Of a stretch of DNA of 64,000 bases, positions 13,537 to 21,716 are shown in pieces. The notes under the pieces were generated by a model. That model did not search any database. It was not told the DNA's origin and saw nothing but the letters and a program-made list of their open reading frames with translations. The stretch comes from CAZSLI01 sp964607705 (lineage in GTDB: Bacteria > Actinomycetota > Coriobacteriia > Anaerosomatales > PHET01). Location: the NCBI GenBank assembly GCA_964607705.1, contig CAZSLI010000011.1, forward strand, positions 1-64,000. The letters run 5' to 3'. The position numbers and the translations under genes are program-made. How positions within the stretch are numbered: position 1 is the stretch's first letter; the number at the start of each line of letters is the position of its first letter.

Positions 13537-15633
13537 TCACGCCTTCCCGAGCTTCCCGGCCCGCTCGAGCTCGTCGGCCACGTGACCGAGGTCGAGCTTC
13601 TCGAGCGACTCGCGGGTCGGCCAGCCATTCTTGGCATCCCAACCCTCGAACTCGTAGTACATCGTCTTGACCTTCTCCACGCCTTCGCGCGTGAGCGTGC
13701 GGCCGGCCACGCTCTTGAACTTCCACTCGCCTGATTCGTGCACGGGGAGGACGTAGGGGAGCTCGAACGACGTCATGCCGCCATTGGAAGGCACGTCGTA
13801 GGTGTAGTCGGTGAAGACCTCCTGGTCGCGGTGGCGACCCTGCAGCACCCAGATGGCGCGGTCCAGGTTGAAGATCTTTCGGCCAAGGTTCATGCCTTCT
13901 TCGAAGGTGATGTCCTGGCCCGTGACCGCGTTGAAGAACTTCGGCTCACCCTCCGGCGTCATGCCCTCGTAGTTGGGGCCGTAGGGGTTGATGAGATCGG
14001 CCCACGCCCAGTCGCAGTACAGGACCGAGTTCTTCCAGAAGCGGCCGTAGTAGATCATCCATGCGGTGACCTTCACGACGGGCTCCTCGTAGATGCCTTC
14101 GTCGCTGTAGTCGATCATGAGCGGGTCGTTGAATGGGACGAGCTTCTTGCCCATGATCTCGGCGAGCCGCTCGGCGCTGACGTCCGGCTCCTTGCCCTGC
14201 AAGGCGTTGAGCGTCGGCGTCCAATAGCAGGGGAAGTCGAGGTCGTGGCCGTTGATGTCGCGCTCGCCAAGGATGGAGGCGTAGCCCCACTCGGCCTCCG
14301 TGCGGGCATCGTAGTGGTGGCCGTAGCCCCACTCCTGGATCGGCAGCGTGCCGTCCGCGGTGTCGCTGTCGTAGCGGCCCCACTTCTTGGCGGCTTGGGC
14401 GAGCCCGAGGGCGAGGTCCTTGCCGATATCGGTGTTCTCGGCTATGCACTTGTGAAGTGCCGCGGCGAACTCCGACGTGCCGAACTTGTCCCATGGCAGG
14501 TTCGAATCGATCTCCTTGCCCGGGCCGATTAGGTCCTGGGCGAGGAGGTGCTGGAACCACAGCGTCATCGCCATGAAGCTCATCGCGTTCATACCGTAAC
14601 GCTGCAGCGAGTCGGTCGCCTGGGCGGTGTTCTCAGTGATGAAGCCGCCGTGTACCTGCTTGTCCTGGGGCGTGAACCAGTGGAAGTCGATGCAGCTCGA
14701 CTCGTTGCCGGCACCCTTGTCGGTACGGCCGCGACAACTGCGCAGACACGCCTGGCACGCCTGCGGACGGCTCTTCACGCCGTCGCCGTACATCCGGATG
14801 GCGTTTCCCGGAGGCGCCGAGAAGCCCTGCATGCCGACGTACTTGTTCGGCTTGTCTGCGTGGCCGGCCCACGCATACTGCTGCGACCACATGCGCGCCT
14901 CCATGAGCGCCTTCGGGTCGGCGATCTGCACCGAACCCGTGCCGAGCACGCTGATCGCCTTCAGGTTCTTCGACGCGAACACACCGCCGAACCCGCCTTG
15001 TCCCGCGCCGTTGCCGGCGTCGTGGATGAGCGAGGCGAGGGGGCCGTACTTCTCGGCGTTGGGGCCGATCGTGAGGACCGCCGGGCGCTGTGTGGTACGT
15101 CCGCCGTCGCGAGTGCCCGTGGTCTCGGCCCAGTGGCCGTCCTTGCGGCCCTTGATCACCTTCGCCCAGATCTCCTCCTGGGTCTCACGCGTGTCGAGGC
15201 CCCACAGACCGGCGGCGTCCTCGAACGTCACCTTGTCGTCCACAATGTTGACCCACACGGGACTTGACGCTTTGCCGACGACGGCGATGCCGTCCCAGCC
15301 GGCGAACTTCAGGTGCCCCGCGAACCTGCCGCCGAAGTTGGAGCGCGTGTACCAGCCGACCGGTATCGCCTGCAGGCCGATCGTTTGGACCTCGGTACGT
15401 CCGGACACCGAGGGCGCGATGGTGCCCGAGAGTGGCGACGTCATGATCGTCACGACGTTCTTGGGGTCGGTGCCCTTAACCGTCTTGTCTTCGCACAGGT
15501 CCCAAAAGACCGCTGTGCACATGCCGTGTCCGCCTACCCACGACTCGTACTTGGAAGTGGGGATCTCCTCCACCTTCCGTGCGGTCAGATCCACCTTGAG
15601 GATCTTTCCTGCGTATCCGTTTGCCATCATCAA
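13537..15633 (-). CDS. Aldehyde:ferredoxin oxidoreductase family tungsten/molybdopterin enzyme
   Basis: This 698-aa protein shows the AOR family layout: N-terminal bis-pterin-binding domain (NGYAGKILKVDLT, SGRTEVQTIGLQ, FGGRFAGHLKFAGWDGIAVVG), glycine-rich KNLKAISVLG, and a C-x-x-C-x-x-x-C cluster motif (CQACLRSC) with a later Cys (SVLYCDWAW) as fourth ligand. The length exceeds classical AOR (about 605 aa), as in the YdhV/redox-partner subgroup. Such enzymes hold W- or Mo-pyranopterin and oxidise aldehydes or reduce carboxylates; the substrate is unknown. The upstream genes encode an exported FeS protein and a cytochrome b, so electrons probably go to or from the membrane rather than free ferredoxin. 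Confidence 0.93.
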   Translation of the reverse strand: MMMANGYAGKILKVDLTARKVEEIPTSKYESWVGGHGMCTAVFWDLCEDKTVKGTDPKNVVTIMTSPLSGTIAPSVSGRTEVQTIGLQAIPVGWYTRSNFGGRFAGHLKFAGWDGIAVVGKASSPVWVNIVDDKVTFEDAAGLWGLDTRETQEEIWAKVIKGRKDGHWAETTGTRDGGRTTQRPAVLTIGPNAEKYGPLASLIHDAGNGAGQGGFGGVFASKNLKAISVLGTGSVQIADPKALMEARMWSQQYAWAGHADKPNKYVGMQGFSAPPGNAIRMYGDGVKSRPQACQACLRSCRGRTDKGAGNESSCIDFHWFTPQDKQVHGGFITENTAQATDSLQRYGMNAMSFMAMTLWFQHLLAQDLIGPGKEIDSNLPWDKFGTSEFAAALHKCIAENTDIGKDLALGLAQAAKKWGRYDSDTADGTLPIQEWGYGHHYDARTEAEWGYASILGERDINGHDLDFPCYWTPTLNALQGKEPDVSAERLAEIMGKKLVPFNDPLMIDYSDEGIYEEPVVKVTAWMIYYGRFWKNSVLYCDWAWADLINPYGPNYEGMTPEGEPKFFNAVTGQDITFEEGMNLGRKIFNLDRAIWVLQGRHRDQEVFTDYTYDVPSNGGMTSFELPYVLPVHESGEWKFKSVAGRTLTREGVEKVKTMYYEFEGWDAKNGWPTRESLEKLDLGHVADELERAGKLGKA

Positions 15634-15674
15634 CCTCCGCTAGAGAAGGCCGCGTCGTGCGGCCGAACGCGTTG

Positions 15675-16430
15675 TCACTTCTTGATCTGTCCGCTGCCCG
15701 CAACCCCGGTCGCGCCGACAGCGCCCCAGAATCGCGAGTCCCATGCAGTTCCGATGCGCAGGTCGACGAGGTAGCCTTCGTCCGACTGGACCGGGATCTC
15801 GCTGGTGAACTTGATGGCGCGCATGGAGCAGACGGACTCGCACGCGCGGACACCGTCGGGGCCGCCCTTCTCATCCCAGAACGGGGTGTCCAGGCACAGG
15901 TCGCACTTCTGCGCATGCTTCTCGTCGAAGTTCCACAGCGCCCGCGCCGGCGCGAACGGGCACGCGTTCACGCAGCGCTGACAGCCGATGCACTTCGCCG
16001 TGTCGACCGTACGTACGCCCGTTTCGTCGTCGGCGTGTAGCGCGCCCGTGGGGCACGCATCGACGCATGGCGGGAACGGGCATTGCCGGCACTGGGCGAT
16101 CGTGATGTCTGTCGGATACTTGCCGAGGGAGTCCTGGTTCACCTGAATACGCGACAGCGACAGGCTGGTCTCTCCGTGGTGCACGAGCGCGCAGGCGAGC
16201 ATGCAACTCGTGCAGCCGCTGCACTTCTGGGTGTCGACGAGCAGGTAGCCTTGGGATACCGGGATGGCAATGACCTCATCCGGCAGGAGTATTGCCTTGA
16301 TGAGGAAGCCGCCGAACAGGACGCCGAGACCCGCGCCACCCACGCCCGAGAGGAACTGACGGCGGGAGATCGACTTGTCGTCTCCCGGCGCAAGCTCGGC
16401 GCCCCTTTCGATGTTGTCGTTCTCTGACAT
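15675..16430 (-). CDS. Tat-exported 4Fe-4S electron-transfer protein (YdhY/HybA-like)
   Basis: This 251-aa protein starts at ATG 16430. A twin-arginine signal (SISRRQFLSGVGGAG) predicts folded export. Four cluster-binding groups follow: CSGCTSCMLAC, CRQCPFPPCVDACP, CIGCQRCVNACP and CDLC...CESVC, giving up to four [4Fe-4S] clusters as in DMSO-reductase-type B subunits. It lies between the cytochrome b and AOR genes. Since AOR has no export signal, either the FeS protein carries AOR along in a Tat complex or it is membrane-anchored by the uncleaved signal; the sequence does not decide. Confidence 0.93.
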   Translation of the reverse strand: MSENDNIERGAELAPGDDKSISRRQFLSGVGGAGLGVLFGGFLIKAILLPDEVIAIPVSQGYLLVDTQKCSGCTSCMLACALVHHGETSLSLSRIQVNQDSLGKYPTDITIAQCRQCPFPPCVDACPTGALHADDETGVRTVDTAKCIGCQRCVNACPFAPARALWNFDEKHAQKCDLCLDTPFWDEKGGPDGVRACESVCSMRAIKFTSEIPVQSDEGYLVDLRIGTAWDSRFWGAVGATGVAGSGQIKK

Positions 16431-16462
16431 GTCTGATCCTTTCAGTGTCTACCGAGAACCGC

Positions 16463-17269
16463 TCATGCGGCAGGACGTGCTTCGGTCGGCTCGGACGCTG
16501 GTCCGGGCTCGGGCTGCGCCTGGTCCTCGCGCAGCTCTGCGATCCACCCGGCGTGCTCGTGCCGTGCATACTCGAGGCTCACGTAGCCGGTAAGCATCGA
16601 GCGGAAGATCGGCCAGCTAGCCGGCAGCAGCGCGGCAAAGAAGATGTGCGGCAAGATGAAGGCGATCATCACGACGGTCGCCAGATCGTGGGCCGGGGTG
16701 GCCAACGCGAGCATGAAGTTCGGCACGTCCACAACGTGGGCCGCGAGCTTCACGAAACCCGACAGGATGCTAGTGATGGTGGCCGCGGCCGCCATGAGGT
16801 ACGCCATCTTCTCCGATTCGAAGTACTTGCGCTCGGGCGGCATGGTGAACTGCTTGAAGCCGAGCAACAGACCGTAGTGGCGCTTGGTGAACTCGATCGC
16901 GTCCTTGGTAGGCAGGTGCTCCCGCAGGCGCCTGGTCGCAAGCAGCGTGTTTGCGCCGTAGTAGAAGGTGCCGAAGAGGAACACGATGACCGACCAGAAG
17001 TGGATGTTCATAAGAGTCCATACCGGCTGGCCGCTCCCGACCAGGGCCGGCATGAACAAGAAACCGAGCAGAACGCCGGTCACAAGAAGTACCGCCGTCG
17101 AGAGGCCGTGGGTCCAGTGTTCGATGATCGCGACCAAGTCGTGCCGAAGCACCCTGTCGCCATCGACGCGCGGGTCGTGACGCTTCGAGAATGTGGCCGC
17201 AAAGACGCCAGCAAACGGCGCTGCCCATACAAGCCAGCTGGTGGTGTCGAACAACAGCGTCTCTTTCAT
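16463..17269 (-). CDS. Cytochrome b561-like membrane subunit of the AOR complex
   Basis: This 268-aa protein starts at ATG 17269 after AAAGGAGTG. At least five transmembrane segments are visible, with histidines in or near them (EHWTHGLSTAVLLVTG, NIHFWSVIVFLFG, PAHDLATVVMIAFILPHIFF) fit to bind b hemes as in FdnI/PhsC-type quinol-linked subunits. It is first in the operon cytochrome b - FeS protein - AOR - unknown. It probably links AOR chemistry to the menaquinone pool (inference). Confidence 0.88.
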   Translation of the reverse strand: MKETLLFDTTSWLVWAAPFAGVFAATFSKRHDPRVDGDRVLRHDLVAIIEHWTHGLSTAVLLVTGVLLGFLFMPALVGSGQPVWTLMNIHFWSVIVFLFGTFYYGANTLLATRRLREHLPTKDAIEFTKRHYGLLLGFKQFTMPPERKYFESEKMAYLMAAAATITSILSGFVKLAAHVVDVPNFMLALATPAHDLATVVMIAFILPHIFFAALLPASWPIFRSMLTGYVSLEYARHEHAGWIAELREDQAQPEPGPASEPTEARPAA

Positions 17270-17596
17270 CTGGGGTGATCACTCCTTTCATCGATCTGCG
17301 TGGAGGACGGTCGGCCCATGCCGACAGAGCCTCGTGGAGTGGGACGAGCGGGTGACCCGTACGCCAATCGACGGCCTCTTGGCCGTGGAACGCCGGATGA
17401 CGCCGCGCGTCCCGCCGGTCAGCCGAGCGGTCGCAGCGGCGGGTGAGCCGGTCCTGTACCGACTCGTGTGCGCGCCATGTGAGCACCTCCTTACCCCAAC
17501 ACCTGTGATTCGCCGGCGGTGTTAGTACTCACTCTTGGGGCGTGCTAGAGTGTGTGTCAATCTCGTAATGATTAGTAGTTCGGGCCATCGAAGGGC
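17270..17596. promoter_or_regulatory. Divergent promoter region of AOR operon and Fic-like regulator
   Basis: The 327-bp region separates the AOR operon (minus) from the Fic-like gene (plus). An inverted repeat CACTCT (17530-17535) and AGAGTG (17547-17552) with an 11-base spacer, and the short palindrome TAATGATTA (17567-17575), are candidate operators. The minus-strand leader contains small hairpins and a short ORF with a strong ribosome site. I saw no convincing molybdopterin riboswitch. Confidence 0.45.
17419..17478 (-). CDS. Possible 19-aa leader peptide upstream of AOR operon
   Basis: On the minus strand, AAGGAGGTG (17484-17492) is an almost perfect anti-SD match 5 bases before ATG 17478. 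The frame MARTRVGTGPAHPPLRPLG ends at TGA 17419-17421, about 150 bases before the cytochrome b start. It is rich in Pro and Arg. It may be a regulatory leader peptide or a chance reading frame; no homologue known to me. Confidence 0.35.
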   Translation of the reverse strand: MARTRVGTGPAHPPLRPLG

Positions 17597-17602
17597 TTGC
17601 GA

Positions 17603-18904
17603 ATGCCCCAGAAGCAGAACATCTCAGCTATGCAAGCGATGCTCAGGGAGCCGACCTTCGCAGGATTGGCGAATGAGACAGTCCGCGAGTACGTGGACTG
17701 GGACCAGCTGACTCAGCGCGCGCTGCCGCCCGGATTGAGCGCCGCCGAGACGTGGGAGCTGCTCGGCATGGTTCGTCAGATCGGGGCGCACTGGTTCCCC
17801 ATCCCCACGATCGACGGCAGGTACTTCTGGTACAACCTCAACCACGAAGGCAGCCGCTGCCTGCAGTTCATACGCCGCTACTGTCGCTCGGAGTCACCGC
17901 TTCACCGCATGCTGCAGGAGCGTGAGGGGCACCGCTTCTTGGTTCGGTCGCGGGTGCAGGAAGCCATTGCTGCATGCACCCTGGACGGCGTGCTCATCAA
18001 CTACGAGCAGGCAGGGCACATGCTGCAGGACGCCCGCGAGCCGCACACCGACGAACAGCGTCTCGTGCACAACTCGTATCAGATGCTCAGGGAACTCGAA
18101 TCGCTCGCGCCCGAGCCTTTCACACCGGAGCTCGTGTACTCGATCTACGAGCGCATCACCCACGGCGTGGACATGAAGTCGATCGCGCGAGGGCCGAGGA
18201 TGACGAACCTCGCCGGCACGAGGAATCCGGAGACGATGCGCCAGGCCGCCGAGGAGCGCGGCATACTGCAGGAGATCTGCGACTACGCGAATCTCGTCAC
18301 CGGCGACCCGCACGAAGCGACCGCCGCGAAGGGCTACATGATCCTCTCTGCGACCGCGTACTGGCAGCCGCTCCCGGATCTCAACGAAACCGTGGGCCGT
18401 CACTTATTGCGGCTCTTCTCAGTCAAGCGCGACTACCCCGTGCTCGGCTACCTGCCGACGAGCCTGATGATGCACAACTGGTTCGAGGGCACACTCCCGC
18501 GGGGCGTCGCCCGCTTCTCGACGCTGGAGCGCAGGCCGGTAGTGGGCAACGACATCGACGGCACCGAAGACATCCTCACCCACCTGCAGCTGACGACCGC
18601 GGCCGTGAGCGAGCTTCTCGGCTACATCCACCAGACGCAGGAGGAAGACGAGCGGCTGCAAGAAGCACTCGACTGTGATGAGCACCTCAACTACCGGCAG
18701 CGGTCGATACTCGCGCGCGCCCTCGGGCGGCCACACGCCGAGTTCCGGATCCGGTCGCACCAAATGGCCCACCGCGTGGTGTATCAGACGGCCCGAACCG
18801 ACTTGCTCGAACTCGTGGACCTCGGCTACCTCCAGAAGGTGATGCGCGGCAAGGCCTTCGTGTTCGTGCCGGGCGAAGGGCTTCGGGCGCTGGTGGCCGA
18901 CTAG
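17603..18904 (+). CDS. Fic-fold protein with degenerate active site and C-terminal winged helix; probable AOR regulator
   Basis: This 433-aa protein is read from ATG 17603 (TTG 17597 is an alternative). The middle looks like a Fic domain: an inhibitory-helix-like motif AACTLDGV at 123-130 (consensus S/T-x-x-x-E-G), helices before the Fic loop, then YWQPLPDLNETVGRHLLR at 253-270 where active Fic proteins have HPFxDGNGRxxR. The catalytic His is Gln255 and the loop has three extra residues, so AMPylation is unlikely. The last 65 residues fit a winged helix (MAHRVVYQTARTDLLELVDLGYLQKV). The divergent position suggests it regulates the AOR operon (inference). Confidence 0.78.
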   Translation: MPQKQNISAMQAMLREPTFAGLANETVREYVDWDQLTQRALPPGLSAAETWELLGMVRQIGAHWFPIPTIDGRYFWYNLNHEGSRCLQFIRRYCRSESPLHRMLQEREGHRFLVRSRVQEAIAACTLDGVLINYEQAGHMLQDAREPHTDEQRLVHNSYQMLRELESLAPEPFTPELVYSIYERITHGVDMKSIARGPRMTNLAGTRNPETMRQAAEERGILQEICDYANLVTGDPHEATAAKGYMILSATAYWQPLPDLNETVGRHLLRLFSVKRDYPVLGYLPTSLMMHNWFEGTLPRGVARFSTLERRPVVGNDIDGTEDILTHLQLTTAAVSELLGYIHQTQEEDERLQEALDCDEHLNYRQRSILARALGRPHAEFRIRSHQMAHRVVYQTARTDLLELVDLGYLQKVMRGKAFVFVPGEGLRALVAD

Positions 18905-18948
18905 GCCAGCGAGTCAGATTGCGGCGCCCCCCCGGGGGGCCCGGTCGA

Positions 18949-19080
18949 GTTCGCTATCCGAGCCAACACCACTGCGAGATGTGTTTCGCGTGCGACGAGT
19001 GGTGTCCGCGCGAAGCGATCCATCACTGGGGCCGAACTAATGGGGCCACGTACCACCATCCCGAAGTGAAGGCGCCAAGG
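18949..19080 (+). pseudogene. C-terminal fragment of an EFR1-type ferredoxin
   Basis: One frame reads CEMCFACDEWCPREAIHHWG followed by a RTNGATYHHPEVK-like end, which matches the last cluster motif and tail of EFR1-family flavodoxin-ferredoxin fusions (C-x-x-C-x-x-C-x-x-x-C-P then YHHPEVK). No start, flavodoxin part or first cluster precedes it; the sequence changes abruptly near a C-run at 18927-18940. It is a truncated remnant. A half attC-like word follows at 19113-19150. Confidence 0.6.
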
Positions 19081-19112
19081 ACCTGTTCGGCGCCAGTCAT
19101 CCAAGCGGCGCT

Positions 19113-19150
19113 GCCTAAGCGGCGCATTCAACCCGACGGCTTGCGATACT
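19113..19150 (+). repeat. Half attC-like remnant
   Basis: CCTAAGC then GGCGCATTCAACCCGACGGC resembles the R'' half of the array's attC sites (CTAACAAGCGCATCGAGCCGACGC). No matching R' half is found before the deaminase stop. Low-confidence fossil. Confidence 0.3.
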
Positions 19151-19163
19151 CGGTGCCCGATTC

Positions 19164-20192
19164 CTACGGGTTCACATCGCGGAAGAACTCGTCCACCTCG
19201 GCGACATGGCGCGTCTTTTCGTCGGCAGTCAGGAACGAACCCTCGAAGGAATTCACCGCAAGCTGCCGCACGTGATCCTCGGTGAGCCCCAATGCCTCGA
19301 TCGCAGCCGTGAAGTTGTCATTGATATAGCCGCCGAAATAGGCGGGGTCGTCGGAGTTCACTGTCGCGACAACCCCAGAATCGAGCATCTCGCGCAGGTT
19401 GTGATCGGCCATACTGCTGAACACGCGCAGCTTGACGTTCGACAGCGGGCACACAGTCAGAGGCATGCGTTCGCGCACGAGCCGCGCGACCACGCGTGGG
19501 TCGTCCATCGCGTGAACCCCGTGGTCGATCCGAGAGACGCACAGCGAATCGAGCGTGGTCTCGACGTCACGCGCGCTGCCCTCCTCGCCAGCATGGGCAA
19601 CAGTGAGGAAGCCATGACCGCGGGCACGGGCGAACACCGCGGCGAACTTGTCCGGCGGCTGCCCTAGTTCGGTGGAGTCAAGGCCGATCGCCGTAATGGC
19701 TTCTCGGTAGGGGAGCATCGCTGTGAGCGCCGCGTCGCCTTCCTCGGCGGTGAGGTGACGCAAGAGGCACATGATCAGTCTCGATGAGATGCCGAGCTCC
19801 GCCTGGCCATCTCGCAATGCCGAAGTGACGCCCCCAACGACAGTCTCGAACGCGATTCCACGCTCCATGTGCGCCTGAGGGTCGAAGAAGGGCTCAACAT
19901 GCACGACGTGGTCGAGCGCGGCGCGGCGAAGGTACGCCATCGTGAGGTCGTAGAAGTCAGCCTCGGTCGCAAGCACGGACATGCCCTCGTAGTAGATGTC
20001 GAGGAAGCTTTGGAGGTCGGCAAAGTCGTAGGCGGATCGAATCTCCTCGACATCGCGAAAGGGAAGCTCAATGCCGTTGCGCTGAGCTAGTTCCATCATG
20101 AGTTCAGGCTCGAGCGTGCCTTCGAGGTGCACGTGTAGCTCAGCCTTCGGACAACCAGAGGCGAGCGCTATCGTGCGGGTGTTCGAAGACAT
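19164..20192 (-). CDS. add: Adenosine deaminase
   Basis: This 342-aa protein starts at ATG 20192. Zinc ligands and catalytic residues of the adenosine/AMP deaminase family are in order: PKAELHVHLEG (HxH), FLTVAHAGEEG (third His and catalytic Glu region), RIDHGVHAMDD (His) and NSDDPAYFGG (Asp). It converts adenosine to inosine and ammonia in purine salvage. The length matches bacterial add. It stands alone, convergent with the remnant to its left; the scaffold gap lies upstream. Confidence 0.94.
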   Translation of the reverse strand: MSSNTRTIALASGCPKAELHVHLEGTLEPELMMELAQRNGIELPFRDVEEIRSAYDFADLQSFLDIYYEGMSVLATEADFYDLTMAYLRRAALDHVVHVEPFFDPQAHMERGIAFETVVGGVTSALRDGQAELGISSRLIMCLLRHLTAEEGDAALTAMLPYREAITAIGLDSTELGQPPDKFAAVFARARGHGFLTVAHAGEEGSARDVETTLDSLCVSRIDHGVHAMDDPRVVARLVRERMPLTVCPLSNVKLRVFSSMADHNLREMLDSGVVATVNSDDPAYFGGYINDNFTAAIEALGLTEDHVRQLAVNSFEGSFLTADEKTRHVAEVDEFFRDVNP

Positions 20193-20363
20193 GAGCAGGC
20201 TCCACGGGGATTCTCGGCATTGCACGAATACGAGGGCAGACGCGGGAACAGTGGTCCAGCCGCTGCTACGAGTCTACTCTACGGTCACCCACCACCAAGC
20301 CGAGAACCTTCTCGCGTTGTCAGCGCCGAGTGACGCGTCGTGCGAAGCGCCGGGAGTGACGTT

Positions 20364-20463
20364 NNNNNNNNNNNNNNNNNNNNNNNNNNNNNNNNNNNNN
20401 NNNNNNNNNNNNNNNNNNNNNNNNNNNNNNNNNNNNNNNNNNNNNNNNNNNNNNNNNNNNNNN
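20364..20463. other. Assembly gap (100 N)
   Basis: Exactly 100 N, a conventional placeholder of unknown true length. The sequences on the two sides (20193-20363 and 20464-20582) contain no gene I can support. Adjacency of deaminase and GNAT genes is therefore by scaffolding. Confidence 0.99.
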
Positions 20464-20582
20464 CGGGGGAACCACCATGTTTGATCACGTCAGCGCGTTC
20501 CCCAAGACCCAGAGGCGACCCATCGTCACCGATCTCGTCACGTGCGTCCTCGACCATGACACCCGACCGATCAGGACTCCCC

Positions 20583-21083
20583 ATGCGACTCGCAACGCGC
20601 AGTGACGCGATCAAACTGTCAGCGCTTGCCACCCAAGTGTTCTTGCACACGTATGCGACTGAGGGCGTCACCGACGACCTGTCAAGCTACGCGTTGAGTG
20701 CGTTCTCTCCCTCCAGCTTCGAACGAACCATCTCCGATTCGTCCTCGGCGATCCTCATCGAGGAAGCAGGCGACGGCGTCGTAGCATTCCTGGAAGTCTC
20801 GTTCGACACTCCTTGCCCTGCCAATCCCGAGCTGCGAACTGAAGTCACCCGACTGTACGTGCAGGAGCACTTCTCGCGACGAGGCATTGGGACGCGGCTG
20901 CTGGATGAATGCAGAAGACTCACTGGCGATCGGGTCGGGAATCCGGCGCTCTGGTTGTCAGTGTTTGCAGGAAACAACAAGGCGCTCGAGTTCTACACAA
21001 GCTGCGGGTTCCGGCGCGCGGGGGAGCTGTGGTTTGAGTTGGAGTCGGTCGCGCATCTGAACTTCGTGCTGATCGATGGCTGA
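20583..21083 (+). CDS. GNAT-family N-acetyltransferase
   Basis: This 166-aa protein is read from ATG 20583; ATG 20559 is in frame too. It has the GNAT core: a strand pair (AILIEEAGDGVVAFLEVSF), the acetyl-CoA loop EHFSRRGIGTRLLDECRRL (R-x-x-G-x-G/A) and the C-terminal NNKALEFYTSCGFRRAGEL. Substrate unknown. It stands just right of the assembly gap and is followed by a degenerate attC-like site. Confidence 0.88.
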   Translation: MRLATRSDAIKLSALATQVFLHTYATEGVTDDLSSYALSAFSPSSFERTISDSSSAILIEEAGDGVVAFLEVSFDTPCPANPELRTEVTRLYVQEHFSRRGIGTRLLDECRRLTGDRVGNPALWLSVFAGNNKALEFYTSCGFRRAGELWFELESVAHLNFVLIDG

Positions 21084-21105
21084 GCGACCGGTGCTGTTCA
21101 GCACG

Positions 21106-21198
21106 TAGCAGGCTTGTCGAGCGGACGCTCAAGACGCGCCGGGCGCTTCACGCGATATGCTGTTGACGCGTACGTCTACGCGAGCAAGGCCTGCTGGT
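21106..21198 (+). repeat. Degenerate attC-like site
   Basis: The central part (CGCGCCGGGCGCTTCACGCGATATGCTG) is clearly the array attC body. The ends AGCAGGCTTG and CAAGGCCTGCT still pair, but the R''/R' boxes do not match consensus. It sits between two genes as an attC would. Confidence 0.5.
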
Positions 21199-21217
21199 CG
21201 ACCTGGGGGGATGCCGC

Positions 21218-21667
21218 GTGGCTCAGATCGAAGGCGAGATCGTCATCGACCGGACTGTCGACGACGTGTTCGACTTTGTCGCGGACGAGTGCAATGAACC
21301 TCGCTTCAACCCGCAGATGACATCCGTGGAGAAGCTTTCGGAGGGTGACGTCGGGATCGACACACGGTTCGGCGCAACAGTGCTTTCCGGTGGCAGGGCC
21401 GTGCCGATGGTCATCGAGTTCACCCGGTTCGACCGGCCGCACCTGCTTGAGTCGCGAACCACTATGTCTGGAATGGTGATCCTGGGCGAGCTGACGTTCG
21501 AACCAGTGGACGGCGACAAGACTCTCATGAGATGGGCGTGGCAGATGGAGCCCAGCGGAGCGATGCGTTTGCTCAAGCCACTGATCATCGTCATGGGCCG
21601 ACGCCAAGAGCGGGCTATTTGGAGCAGTCTCAAGCGCTGCCTCGAATCGGAGGCGTCAGCGCACTAG
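21218..21667 (+). CDS. SRPBCC (START-like) family protein
   Basis: This 149-aa protein starts at GTG 21218 after GGGGGG. The polyketide-cyclase/START-like pattern is clear: an opening beta strand (EGEIVIDRTVDDVFDFVADECNEP), alternating strands, and a long C-terminal amphipathic helix (ERAIWSSLKRCLESEA). Such proteins bind hydrophobic ligands or act as cyclases; no specific substrate can be given. It sits between two attC-like sites, so it was probably a cassette gene. Confidence 0.85.
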   Translation: MAQIEGEIVIDRTVDDVFDFVADECNEPRFNPQMTSVEKLSEGDVGIDTRFGATVLSGGRAVPMVIEFTRFDRPHLLESRTTMSGMVILGELTFEPVDGDKTLMRWAWQMEPSGAMRLLKPLIIVMGRRQERAIWSSLKRCLESEASAH

Positions 21668-21710
21668 CAAGCGCATCAGCTCGACGCCTGGCACCTTGCG
21701 CAACTTGGAG
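21663..21710 (+). repeat. Short degenerate attC-like site
   Basis: ACTAGCAAGCGCATCAG and CTTGCGCAACTTGGAGC pair and occupy R''/L'' and L'/R' positions, with R' CTTGGAG instead of GTTGGAY. The upstream stop codon overlaps it, as in true cassettes. Only 48 bp, so the tip is deleted. Confidence 0.45.
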
Positions 21711-21716
21711 CAGGAC

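Noticed and set aside
17270..17480. Molybdenum-cofactor riboswitch upstream of the AOR operon
   Set aside because: I could not find the conserved core by eye; only generic hairpins. A covariance search would decide.
20340..20582. Reading frame crossing the 100-N gap into the GNAT gene
   Set aside because: The frame through N is meaningless; family start is at 20583 or 20559.
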